A DNA stretch of 64,000 nucleotides. It comes from Bin80 sp026709335 (GTDB taxonomy: Bacteria; Bacteroidota; Rhodothermia; Rhodothermales; Bin80). Under the pieces are notes generated by a model that saw only the letters and a program-made list of their open reading frames with translations, was not told where the DNA came from and ran no database searches. Every line of letters begins with the position of its first letter. The stretch's first letter is position 1. The stretch is from positions 1,736,001-1,800,000 of the forward strand of contig OZ241385.1 of the NCBI GenBank assembly GCA_965200825.1. Direction: 5' to 3'. The translations under genes and the position numbers were made by a program. Of the stretch, positions 19,600-29,257 are shown piece by piece.

Positions 19600-19742
19600 T
19601 TCTGACATCAAAGTCAGCTCATTCCTAAACGCTTTCCACAATCTTTTGGCATACGTCGATGGATCTCAAATCGGAACAAAGAAACCCGATAATATGAAAA
19701 CGCAGAAAGATACAATTAGGAGACATCATACTTTCTGTGAGA

Positions 19743-22700
19743 TCATTTGACCAAAGCCATAGATTTTGCACCAACTATCTTCCCATCGGCTTCCATCCTG
19801 TAAATATATTGGCCGCTACTTAATGCCGATGCATCCCATTGAATTTGATGTGTCCCTCTTGCGTAAGGCTGATCCGTCAATGTAGCCACTTTACGGCCCA
19901 ATACATCAAATACTGTGACCCGAATGTGGCTGTTGTCTCCAACTTTGAAGTTGATGTTTGTAGTCGGATTGAAGGGATTCGGATAATTTCCAGTTAATTC
20001 AAAGGATTCAGGTAAAGCCGCAAAATCCTGTTCTATATCTGTTTGTACCTCTGCAATATCGAGGCTCCAGACTCCGCGTCCATGGGTGGCAACAATAACC
20101 TGATCATCAACAATACGGAGGCGCCAGACACTGACTGCGGGTAATCCATTATCCGCATATGACCAAGTTTCGCCATGATCGCGAGATTCAAAAATACCCA
20201 TATCGGTCCCAACCCACATGATTCTTGGACTTTCCGGAAAAACCTCAATATCATAAACCCTCGCATTGGGAAAGCCATTGCTGCTCTGACAATTTGTGCT
20301 CCCGGCAAATCCTGAAAGATCCTCCCAAGTCTGCCCCATATCCTCTGTCCGAATCAACTTGGGCCAACAGTATGCTGAAAACATTACATAAGCGGTGGCG
20401 CGAGCAGAGGGATGGGTGGCTAGACCGGAGATTGTTACATTCGGCGGTGCAAAAGTTGCTTCATTCACCGGTCGCATCTTCACTGGATTCGTAACGCCAA
20501 GTGCTGCCTGGGGCGCCAAAGCGTTTTCAGATACATGAAGCAAACCCTGGTTCTCATTACCACGGACGTTTAATCTATGGCCTCCCCAGACAACCGATGG
20601 ATCTGCAAGAGAAACGCGTATTTTACCACTTAATTTCTTAAATGGTATCCAAGGCCGATGCATTCTGTGCCATGTAGCCCCAAAATCAAGAGATCGAAGA
20701 GGCCCTCCTTTAGGTGATATAGAGAAAACTGCCTCACCTGATTTGGGTGTCCATGAAAGGGAGGTTAAAAACTGCCCTCCCTTATCCCCTGCACCGCGCC
20801 AGTTATCTATGCCAGCTTGTGCACGACTTTTCCAACCATCAGTGGAGCGCCACACATTATTATATTGACTGGATACGAGCAAAGAATCTCTCCCTTTCCA
20901 TATTACATCAAGGCCATCCCCCGCTAATAAGAATCTCCATCCTCTACGACTATTTGCCATATTGTAAGACCTCCAAACACCATTGTCCTGCATGCCACCC
21001 ATATACACGTCAAAGCCTTGACGCTTGGTTGCATCGTAAAATTGGGAAGTATTAAACCCAGGCGAGGCGTCTCCCTCTCTCCAATTCTCTCCACCGTTCC
21101 GCGAATAAGCGATCCCACCATCATTTCCGTTCAGAATATAAAACTCATTGGCAGATCTGTCAATAGGCAGTGCAATCATAGCGTGATGATCAACATGAAC
21201 TACATCATTCTCCCAAGTCTCAATGTCATACGTCTCCTTTACTATCGTTTCATTGACGAAATTGATATCAAGAGTTCCTGTCGATGGAGCACTTGGATCC
21301 CATGTGGTACCTCCACGCAAATATGGCCAATAAAAATACATTAAACCTTTTCTGAATCCCCCATTCTCCATAAATTCAGGTTTCGGGGCAGAGGCATTGT
21401 AGTCATATTTAGAAATGAATATATACTCTCTGCTGTGCGTGCTTCCAGGACCACTTGTGTTACTTCGAATAAGGCTCCATGCCCCATCCGCTGCTTGATC
21501 CCGAAACGAAACCATCAATTGACGATTATTGTCGGTATCCCAGACTTGAAAGGGCACCTCCACATAATCTGCATAGATATACTCCAGAAAGGAAACTCCT
21601 GTACCTCTATTAGAGGGGACCGTGTAACGATGTGCCATTTGCGTCAATCCAGGGCCAAACCGCATCTCCACGGATACCATATCTTCCACAGCGATGTCCT
21701 GCACGTCATCATCTGCATCACTATTCAGATAACCTAGATTGAGCCTCCCGCCTGCTGTGTTCGCATCAAAATTGAAGAAACCCATGAAGCGCACCGAATT
21801 ATTAAATGAGTTGACTCCCGTGACCTGTACCGTAGTGGGCGCTCTATCACCATCTACCCAAGCTTTGAAACGATTAACACCACCAATATAAACCGTATCT
21901 GGTGAGAATGGATGAACCAAGATGGTGTTATCATACCACCCCTGGGTCTTGAGAAAAGTTGATAAAGTATTCACGGTGCGATCAAGGAATCGCCAAGTAT
22001 CTCCGCCATCCGTGGAGCGATAGAGATCCGCTACGGGAATAGGGGTTTTTCCTTTCTTAAAATTTCTGCTCCCTGAACCTTCAACGGATGCCCAGATCAC
22101 CTCTGGATTTGATGCTGAAATCGCCAATTCAATTCGCTTTCCTCCATGCACCAGCAGTGAAAAAGATTTCTCCCATGTCTTGCCACCATCTGTTGAGCGA
22201 AGAATGGGCCCACCATTGACTGCAGCAAACTGTGTGTTAAAGTTTGTCGGATTTACCTTTAAGTCCTGTACTCTCGCACTATAGACTTTCTCGAATGATT
22301 GTCCACCATCCTCAGTACGAAAAATTCCCCCATTCGTTACCGCTACCACAATATCTGGGTTGTCAGGATGTATCACCAAGCGATTGATATAGCGCCAGTT
22401 CGAATAGCCTTTTACTGCGGTGGCTTCCAGAAGAACCCAATTTAGCCCCTTATCGGTCGTCTTAAACATACCCAACCCACCAGCAGCATCAATATTATAA
22501 AACCCCTCACCTGTCCCCAGATACATAATATCAGGGTTGCTTTGGGAGATATCAAGTGTCGTTGCAGCAAGTGTCGGCAGTTTATCCGTAAGAGGAGTCC
22601 ATTCAATTCTCTCTTGATCATTATCGCCAATGGTACGATGTCCTTTCCATACGCCGCCACCAACCGAAGCGACATACCATGTATTGGCGAGCGGGTCCGT

Positions 22701-23078
22701 TGGATCAAGTACAACCGCGCGAGTTCTTCCCCCAATATTCCCCGGACCACGTTCCTTCCAATCTAGCCCGACTGCCCTTTTGCCGAGCCTGGTATTTCGT
22801 AAAAGCGCACTTTGAAATTCTCGCATTCTGGAACCATGTGGATATGACTGATATCCTTCGTTAAGCCCCTCAATCTCCGCAAAATACTCTATAAACTTGT
22901 CAGGATGCCCATATGGATCCTTGACGTGTTGTGATTTTTCAGATCTGATCAGTTCTGGATCTATCTGATTGGAGATTTCAGGAAGGTATAAGATGACACC
23001 AATTACAAATGCAATCAGAAAAAAACCTCCTATCCCAATAAAAGCAATCTCTTGACGAAGTAGCGATTTCATGCTCAT
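19743..23078 (-). CDS. Large sortilin-like/BNR beta-propeller protein with T9SS type A sorting tail (copy 1)
   Basis: About 1111 residues from the chosen start. An N-terminal membrane segment (IAFIGIGGFFLIAFVIGVILYL) is followed by WKERGPGNIGGRTRAVVLDP and many VPS10/BNR-type repeats of the form YRSTDGGDTWRFLD, FRTEDGGQSFEKVY and ILRSTDGGKTWEKS, which build beta-propellers. The C-terminal about 80 residues (NYPNPFNPTTNINF, VTVFDVLGRKVATL, SSGQYIYRMEADG) are a classical T9SS type A sorting domain. The product should be exported by SprA and attached to or released from the cell surface. The frame is open to 23108, but start ATG 23078 (MSMKSLL) aligns with MNMKSLL of copy 2, which has an in-frame stop just upstream. 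Function is unknown; adhesion or carbohydrate binding are guesses. Confidence 0.88.
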   Translation of the reverse strand: MSMKSLLRQEIAFIGIGGFFLIAFVIGVILYLPEISNQIDPELIRSEKSQHVKDPYGHPDKFIEYFAEIEGLNEGYQSYPHGSRMREFQSALLRNTRLGKRAVGLDWKERGPGNIGGRTRAVVLDPTDPLANTWYVASVGGGVWKGHRTIGDNDQERIEWTPLTDKLPTLAATTLDISQSNPDIMYLGTGEGFYNIDAAGGLGMFKTTDKGLNWVLLEATAVKGYSNWRYINRLVIHPDNPDIVVAVTNGGIFRTEDGGQSFEKVYSARVQDLKVNPTNFNTQFAAVNGGPILRSTDGGKTWEKSFSLLVHGGKRIELAISASNPEVIWASVEGSGSRNFKKGKTPIPVADLYRSTDGGDTWRFLDRTVNTLSTFLKTQGWYDNTILVHPFSPDTVYIGGVNRFKAWVDGDRAPTTVQVTGVNSFNNSVRFMGFFNFDANTAGGRLNLGYLNSDADDDVQDIAVEDMVSVEMRFGPGLTQMAHRYTVPSNRGTGVSFLEYIYADYVEVPFQVWDTDNNRQLMVSFRDQAADGAWSLIRSNTSGPGSTHSREYIFISKYDYNASAPKPEFMENGGFRKGLMYFYWPYLRGGTTWDPSAPSTGTLDINFVNETIVKETYDIETWENDVVHVDHHAMIALPIDRSANEFYILNGNDGGIAYSRNGGENWREGDASPGFNTSQFYDATKRQGFDVYMGGMQDNGVWRSYNMANSRRGWRFLLAGDGLDVIWKGRDSLLVSSQYNNVWRSTDGWKSRAQAGIDNWRGAGDKGGQFLTSLSWTPKSGEAVFSISPKGGPLRSLDFGATWHRMHRPWIPFKKLSGKIRVSLADPSVVWGGHRLNVRGNENQGLLHVSENALAPQAALGVTNPVKMRPVNEATFAPPNVTISGLATHPSARATAYVMFSAYCWPKLIRTEDMGQTWEDLSGFAGSTNCQSSNGFPNARVYDIEVFPESPRIMWVGTDMGIFESRDHGETWSYADNGLPAVSVWRLRIVDDQVIVATHGRGVWSLDIAEVQTDIEQDFAALPESFELTGNYPNPFNPTTNINFKVGDNSHIRVTVFDVLGRKVATLTDQPYARGTHQIQWDASALSSGQYIYRMEADGKIVGAKSMALVK

Positions 23079-23090
23079 TAGCTGTTTATA

Positions 23091-23275
23091 AGTGAGAAGC
23101 CCAACCAATATTGAAGAGAACCTGTTCTATTCATTCTGTCAGGCTGTGAAAGATTCGTTGCAAAAACTGTACCCAAATGTTATTTTTAATTTTTGGACAT
23201 CATGCATAAGACGACAGTTTTCATCTTTTCCCGCTTGCACTCCATTTGCATCAATGCAAAAAGATGTCATAGCGA
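23091..23275. repeat. Upstream duplicated block of propeller copy 1
   Basis: This sequence matches 28999-29175, the region upstream of propeller copy 2, in the same order and orientation. It shares the run aaccaatattg, the text ctgttctattcattctgtc, and aaaactgtacccaaatg. In copy 1 it begins 13 bp from the start codon, in copy 2 164 bp, so about 150 bp are missing here or extra there. Similarity ends at about 23275. The block contains a conserved minus-strand 27-codon reading frame (SFCIDANGVQ, GKDENC) of doubtful significance. Confidence 0.7.
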
Positions 23276-23639
23276 GTTTTCTCTGACTTCGACGATTTCC
23301 TTTCACACAGAGGCTCCCAGGCAAGATTTCTGGGAAAACTGAACACTACTCCCCTTCTTCTTCGGAGAGAAAATCAGCCCCTTAATATTCATCAGAACCT
23401 TATATAGTCTCGAACAAATACATTTGGAACAAGCCCAGCAGGGATAGCCTGCATGGGAAGAAACTTGGTGCGTAGTTGTATCAATGCGAGCAGAACATGG
23501 AGAGTATTTCGCTCATTTTTCGCTTGAATCTGGGGAAAAACCAAGGCAATGTGCCCCCAATGGATGCGCCCATTCCATGGAGCGGGAGTTCCTTTTTAAG
23601 ATTTGATTCAGGGGAGCGCCTTAGCGAAGATATTCGGTG
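23276..23639. other. Non-coding stretch between duplicated block and IS remnant
   Basis: No reading frame with protein-like character, no clear terminal inverted repeat and no RNA gene were seen in these 364 bases. The right part may include the unrecognised end of the transposase remnant that follows. Confidence 0.4.
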
Positions 23640-24850
23640 TTAGGAATCTGGCAACGCATGCCACCGCAACTTCTGAAAGTGCGCCCAAAACCGTGTTTAC
23701 GCCTGCACCACAGAGGTGACGATGTGAAACGTCACATAGCGCCCATGAGGTCGGTCGTTGCGCCAACTTTCAGCAAGTACAATCTGAAGGTCAGAATATG
23801 CAGATGGGACTCTTCGTTCGAATCTGGAACACCCTCCAGAGCGACCTTTTCGGCGGTGATCTCTTGGATCGGTTTTCCTTCCCCTGAATTCGTCGCCAGA
23901 CCGGGATTTGAGGATTCGCCCAACAGGATCGACGCCTGCGCTTGCTTTGACTTTCCCGTCGGTGGACTGTGATAGAGGTTCCGAGCCATGTGCATGAGCT
24001 GATAAGTCAGCAAGCTCAGCAAAAGACGTGCTTCGTTTTCCGGACGAAATTCCATTTCATCGGCGGCCTCGTGGACGTCCTCCGCGCACTGGATCCGAAT
24101 TCCCCGATAATAGGGTTTGGGGCGAGGCGAAGAGGAAAGCGACACCGAACTGACCTCCCTGACCTCCCCCTAATACATCTCCGCCTTCCCGCGCTCACTG
24201 TACAGCTCGGCGAACTCCTTCTCCGTATACAACGCAGCATCCACATTCGTGACTAAAAAGTGGAATTCATTGAACACCCCCCGGGCGGGGCTTCACCACC
24301 AAAATCACCTGACGGGTACACTCCCATGAATCCGCCTGATACTCCAGTTCCACGTACTCCCGATTGGAGGTATCATCGCGCAGATACGTGGCCACCATCC
24401 GTTCCAGATTCAAGTCCTTGTGCAGACGCATGAAGTAGTGGACCTGTTCTGCTTCCAATTGAGTATAGAGTGTGTTCCCGTTGAAACCCGCATTCATGCG
24501 AACGAGGATGCAGTCGGCGACCTGTTTCTTTACCGCATGCGCGATGGAAGGGATGAAGTCTGCACTGCCGGTGGTTTCGCACCGTGTGCCGGGGAGGAAC
24601 TGTGCCCCAAGAACATTCTCGGACAATCCGCAGGTTGCAGACAAGGGAAGCCTGACCGTTCGCTTGCAGTATCCGTTAAATTTTCCGCCGAATTGGTCAC
24701 CGTGGACATCGATCGGCATGGCGCCCACACCTACGACCGCAATCGATTGACGCTCGCTCCCGTTGTGGGCCAACATGTGCTCCATGCTCAACTTCATAAC
24801 CGCCTGCCGCAAGACGTCCAGATTCTCGTCGATACTGAGCAATCCGAGCA
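23640..24850 (-). pseudogene. Decayed IS1380-family transposase
   Basis: Three overlapping minus-strand frames together read as one IS1380-type DDE transposase. The 24842-24267 frame has AMPIDVHGDQFGGKFNGY, the PGTR region, and RMNAGF in place of RADSGF. A frameshift at a run of six C (24277-24282) leads to FHFLVTNVDAALYTEKEF and SERGKAEMY, which ends at an amber codon (24170-24172). The last frame to about 23732 has ENEARLLLSLLTYQLMHMARNLY. The catalytic region is damaged as well: the expected Asp pair before PIDVHG reads GVG (Gly38, Gly40), and the second Asp is Asn117. It cannot be active. It lies between the two propeller gene copies. Confidence 0.8.
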
Positions 24851-25059
24851 GGCGAGATTGCGTTGGCTGCGATGCCTAGAAATGGTCGGAGTAGACGACT
24901 CTATCCCCTCGTTTGAGGGTGCTTGCTGCACCCAGCGAGACATCCATGCTCACCTGCTCTGCCCACAGACCATCCCACCCCTGAATGGACTACAACAGCG
25001 CCTGGAACAACAACTGTTTCAATGGCGCCCGGATCCAGATTCCGGGGATCGGACAACTG

Positions 25060-25251
25060 ATTTCCCATAAATTCAATGGTACCCGTTCGATCCATGAACT
25101 GCCGTGAATATTGTGGGATAACATCCGGTGGGATACTTCCCCTGTGTCGAACAATACGAAGGCGAGGTTGTCCCTGTTCATTGCGGTAACTTTCCACGAT
25201 CTGGACAGAGATATTTTTGATGATCTTTCGTTTGAGTTCACGGACGAACAT
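25060..25251 (-). pseudogene. N-terminal transposase fragment
   Basis: From an ATG at 25251 the minus strand reads MFVRELKRKIIKNISVQIVE, then SYRNEQGQPRLRIVRHRGSI, a beginning typical of IS1634- or IS4-like transposases. The frame loses similarity after about residue 60. It may be the N-terminus of the same element as the IS1380 remnant or a second, older insertion; between the two (24851-25060) only broken frames are seen. The DNA just upstream has a 9-bp hairpin GGATTTGTG-CTG-CACAAATCC near 25260-25280. Confidence 0.45.
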
Positions 25252-25408
25252 AATAACATGGATTTGTGCTGCACAAATCCGCAGAACAAAAGCGAAAAAA
25301 CTGAACACTGCAAACGAAGCTCCAAAAAACTACCCGGGAAGCACGGAAACAGCGTGTAGAAACCTGCAAAACACAAAACCGCCAAAGCCGGGATTGAACT
25401 TTGATCCT

Positions 25409-25448
25409 TTGCATTTCCCCCGAAAATTCCAATCCGGGGGAAATGCAA
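25409..25448. terminator. Long hairpin downstream of propeller gene copy 2
   Basis: A perfect 14-bp stem TTGCATTTCCCCCG (25409-25422) pairs with CGGGGGAAATGCAA (25435-25448), with a 12-nt loop. It lies 27 bp beyond the stop of propeller copy 2. Compared with the hairpin at 19560-19599, two stem positions differ on each arm, and the changes keep base pairing (C-G to T-A, and T-A to C-G), which argues for selection on the folded form. Confidence 0.6.
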
Positions 25449-25475
25449 TTAGGAGAAATTATACTTTCTGTGAGG

Positions 25476-28400
25476 TCACTTGACCAAGATCATAGATTTT
25501 GCACCAACTATCTTCCCATCGGCTTCCATCCTGTAAATATACTGGCCGCTACTTAATGCTGATGCGTCCCATTGAATTTGATGCGCTCCCCTTGCATAAG
25601 GCTGATCCGTCAATGTGGCCACTTTACGGCCCAATACATCAAATACTGTGACCCGAATGTGGCTGTTGTCTCCAACTTTGAAGTTGATGTTTGTAGTCGG
25701 ATTGAAGGGATTCGGATAATTTCCAGTTAATTCAAAAGATTCAGGTAAAGCTACAAAATCCTGTTCTATATCTGTTTGTACCTCTGCAATATCTAGACTC
25801 CAGACTCCACGTCCATGGGTGGCAACAATAATCTGGTCATCAACGATACGAAGGCGCCAGACACTGACTGCGGGTAATCCATTATCCGCATATGACCAAG
25901 TTTCGCCATGATCGCGAGATTCAAAAATACCCATATCGGTCCCAACCCACATGATTCTTGGAATTTCTGGAAAAACCTCAATATCATAAACCCTCGCATT
26001 GGGAAAGCCATTGCTGCTCTGACAATTTTCGCTCCCGGCAAAGCCTGAAAGATCCTCCCAAGTCTGTCCCATATCCTCTGTCCGAATCAACTTGGGCCAA
26101 CAGTATGTTGAAAACATTACATAGGCGGTGGCGCGAGTAAAGGGATGGGTAGCTAAACCGGAGATTATATTTGTCGGTGCAAAAGTTGCTTTATTCACCG
26201 GTCGCATAATCGGCGGTGAATCACCAATTGCTCTTGGTATGGGTGTCAAAGCATTTTCAGATACACGAAGCATACCCTGATTCCCTTCGCCAAGGACGTT
26301 TAATCTATGGCCTCCCCAGACAACCGATGGATCTGCGAGAGATACGCGTACCTTGCCACTCGGTCTCCCCGCAAGTGGTGCCCAAGCCTCAGTATTGGGA
26401 GCAGGACGAATTGTATGCCATGAGGCTCCGAAATCAAGCGAGCGAAGCAGGCCCTCCTGTGGTGATATAGAGAAAACTGCCTCACCTGATTTGGGTGTCC
26501 ATGAAAGAGATGTCAAAAATTGACTACCCAAATCCTGGATATTACCGGCTGCTTGCCAATTTTTCCCACCATCAGTGGAGCGCCACACATTATTAAACTG
26601 AATAGACCCCATCAGAGAATCTGCCCCTTTCCAGACTACATCAAACCCATCCCCTCCAAGCATATCTCTCCATCCTCGCCTGCTATTTGCCATATTCCAG
26701 GATGCCCAAGTACCATTGTCCTGTGTACCACCTAGATACATATCAAAACCTGTCCGCTTGGTTGCATCATAAAATTGAGAAGTATTAAATCCAGAAGTAG
26801 CATCTCCCTCTCTCCAATTCTCTCCATTGTTCCGCGAATAAGCGATCCCGCCATCATTTCCATTCAGGACATGAAACTCATTGGCAGCTCTGTCAATAGG
26901 CAGGGCAATCAGAGCGTGATGATCAACATGAACTACATCATTCTCCCAAGGCTCAATGTCATACGTCTCCCTCACTACCGCTTCATTGACGAAATCGATA
27001 TCAAGAATTCCTTCCGATGGAGCACTGGGATCCCATGTAGCACCGTCAACCAGAAATGGCCAATAAAAATACATTAAACCTTTTCTGAATCCCCCGTTCT
27101 CCATAAGTTCGGGTTTCGGAGCAGAGGCATTGTAGTCGTATTTAGAAATGAATATATACTCTCTGCTGTGCGTGCTTCCAGGACCTTCTGTGTTACCTCC
27201 AATCAGACTCCATTGTCCATCCGCTGCCTGATCTCGAAACGAAACCATCAATTGACGATTATTGTCGGTATCCCAGACTTGAAAGGGTACCTCCACATAG
27301 TCTGCATAGATATATTCTGGAAAGCGAATCCCTGCACCTCCATCTCCGGCAGTCCCGCCATTTGGGGGGACCGTGTAACGATGCGCCATTTGCGTCAATC
27401 CGGGGCCAAAACGCATCTCCACGGATACCATATCTTCCACAGCGATGTCTTGCACGTCGTCATTTGCATCACTATTCAGATAACCTAGGCTGAGCCTCCC
27501 GGCCGCTGCATTCGCAGTAAAATTGAAAAAATTCATGAAGGGCGTCAAATTATTAAATGAACTGACTCCTGTGACCCGAACCGTAGTGGGTGCTATTTCG
27601 CCATCTACCCAGGCTTTGAAACGAAAAACACCTGCAATGTAAACCGTATCTGGTGAAAATGGATGAACCAAGATGGTGTTATCATACCACCCCTGGTTCC
27701 CGAAAAAAGTTGAAAAACCATCTACGGTGCGATCAAGGAATCGCCAAGTATCTCCGCCATCCGTGGAGCGGTAGAGATCCGCTACGGGAATAAGGTTTGC
27801 TCCTTGCTCAAAAATTCTGCTCCCTGAACCTTCAACAGATGCCCAGATCACCTCTGGGTTCGATGCTGAAATCGCCAATTCAATTCGACTTCCTCCATGC
27901 ACCAGCAGTGAAAGAGATTCTTCCCATGTCTTGCCACCATCTGTTGAGCGAAGAATGGGCGCACCATTGACTGCGGCAAACTGTATGTTAAAGTTTGTTG
28001 GATTTACTCTTAAATCCTGTACTCTGGAGTTGGAGTCATATACTTTCTCAAATGATTTTCCACCATCTTCAGTACGAAAAATCCCCCCATTCGTTACCGC
28101 TACCACAATATCCGGATTGTCAGGATGTATCACCAGGCGATTGATGAAGCGCCAGTCCGAAAAGCCTTCCACTGCGGTGGCTTCCAGAAGGGTCCAATTT
28201 TCCCCTTTATCAGTCGTCTTAAACATACCCAGCCCACCAGCAGCATCAATATTGAAAAACCCCTCACCTGTCCCCAAATACATGATATTAGGACTGCTTT
28301 GGGAGATATCAAGTGTCGTTGCAGCAAGTGTCGGCAGTTTATCCGTAAGAGGAGTCCATTCAATTCTCTCTTGATCATTATCGCCAATGATACGCTGTCC

Positions 28401-28835
28401 TCTCCATACGCCGCCACCGACCGAAGCGACATACCATGTATTGGCGAGCGGGTCCTCTGGATCAAGTACAACCGCACGGGTTCTCCCTCCAACATTCCCT
28501 GGACCACGTTCCTTCCAATCTAGCCCGATTGAGCTTTTGCCGAGCCTGGCATTTCGTAAAAGTGCTCTCTGAAATTCTCGCATTCTGGAACCATGCGGAT
28601 ATGGCTGATATCCTTCGTTAAGCCCCTCAATCTCCGCGAAATACTCTATAAACTTGTCAGGATACCCGTATGGATCCTTGACGTGTTGTGATTTTTCAGA
28701 TCTGACCAATTCTGGATCTATCTGGCTGGAGATTTCAGGAAGGTATAAGACGGCACCAATTACAGATGCAATCAGAAAAAAACCTCCTATCCCAATAAAA
28801 GCGATCTCTTGACGAAGTAGCGATTTCATATTCAT
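25476..28835 (-). CDS. Large sortilin-like/BNR beta-propeller protein with T9SS type A sorting tail (copy 2)
   Basis: The 1119-residue protein is a close paralogue of copy 1 with the same order of parts: N-terminal membrane segment, WKERGPGNVGGRTRAVVLDP, repeated STDGG-type propeller blades, then the T9SS type A tail (NYPNPFNPTTNINF, FDVLGRKVATL). In the last 120 or so residues only four positions differ from copy 1, while central parts differ by indels, for example GTAGDGGAGIRFPEY against GTGVSFLEY and a longer IRPAPNTEAWAPLAGRPSG loop. The start MNMKSLL is preceded by an in-frame TAA. Expected location is the cell surface after T9SS export. Role unknown. Confidence 0.88.
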   Translation of the reverse strand: MNMKSLLRQEIAFIGIGGFFLIASVIGAVLYLPEISSQIDPELVRSEKSQHVKDPYGYPDKFIEYFAEIEGLNEGYQPYPHGSRMREFQRALLRNARLGKSSIGLDWKERGPGNVGGRTRAVVLDPEDPLANTWYVASVGGGVWRGQRIIGDNDQERIEWTPLTDKLPTLAATTLDISQSSPNIMYLGTGEGFFNIDAAGGLGMFKTTDKGENWTLLEATAVEGFSDWRFINRLVIHPDNPDIVVAVTNGGIFRTEDGGKSFEKVYDSNSRVQDLRVNPTNFNIQFAAVNGAPILRSTDGGKTWEESLSLLVHGGSRIELAISASNPEVIWASVEGSGSRIFEQGANLIPVADLYRSTDGGDTWRFLDRTVDGFSTFFGNQGWYDNTILVHPFSPDTVYIAGVFRFKAWVDGEIAPTTVRVTGVSSFNNLTPFMNFFNFTANAAAGRLSLGYLNSDANDDVQDIAVEDMVSVEMRFGPGLTQMAHRYTVPPNGGTAGDGGAGIRFPEYIYADYVEVPFQVWDTDNNRQLMVSFRDQAADGQWSLIGGNTEGPGSTHSREYIFISKYDYNASAPKPELMENGGFRKGLMYFYWPFLVDGATWDPSAPSEGILDIDFVNEAVVRETYDIEPWENDVVHVDHHALIALPIDRAANEFHVLNGNDGGIAYSRNNGENWREGDATSGFNTSQFYDATKRTGFDMYLGGTQDNGTWASWNMANSRRGWRDMLGGDGFDVVWKGADSLMGSIQFNNVWRSTDGGKNWQAAGNIQDLGSQFLTSLSWTPKSGEAVFSISPQEGLLRSLDFGASWHTIRPAPNTEAWAPLAGRPSGKVRVSLADPSVVWGGHRLNVLGEGNQGMLRVSENALTPIPRAIGDSPPIMRPVNKATFAPTNIISGLATHPFTRATAYVMFSTYCWPKLIRTEDMGQTWEDLSGFAGSENCQSSNGFPNARVYDIEVFPEIPRIMWVGTDMGIFESRDHGETWSYADNGLPAVSVWRLRIVDDQIIVATHGRGVWSLDIAEVQTDIEQDFVALPESFELTGNYPNPFNPTTNINFKVGDNSHIRVTVFDVLGRKVATLTDQPYARGAHQIQWDASALSSGQYIYRMEADGKIVGAKSMILVK

Positions 28836-29257
28836 TAGTTATTTATGGCTGTCTATGGTTGGACAATAACTGGTAATATAAAGCGAGAAAAATTAAGATG
28901 CACGCATAAACATTCCGGCGATTTCCGTTCAATTCATCGTGGAGTTTATCATGAAAAATCTTGATCATTCAGATCGTAACGAACCAAATCCTTCTCACAG
29001 TGAGAAGCTCAACCAATATTGGAGGAAACCTGTTCTATTCATTCTGTCCGGCTGTGAGAGATTCAATGTAAAAACTGTACCCAAATGTTGTCCGCATTTT
29101 TTGACGTCATACATAAGGTGACAGTTTTCATCTTTTCCAACTTGTACTCCGTTTGCATCAATACAAAAAGATGGCATGACCAGAGTGATCCCCGGCCTCG
29201 CGAAAGAGATTGATCATATACTGATTTGTTATATCCCGCAAACGACTAACTTCTTCC
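28836..29257. promoter_or_regulatory. Upstream region of propeller copy 2
   Basis: These 422 bases hold the leader of propeller copy 2 and the end of the lipoprotein operon. The first 160 bp are AT-rich and absent from copy 1. 28999-29175 is the duplicated block shared with 23091-23275. No gene is supported here; the frames 28939-29121 (plus) and 28995-29177 (minus) overlap each other and are not convincing. Confidence 0.4.

Noticed and set aside
19526..19750. Plus-strand frame after lipB
   Set aside because: It spans the conserved hairpin and the end of the propeller gene and has no protein-like features.
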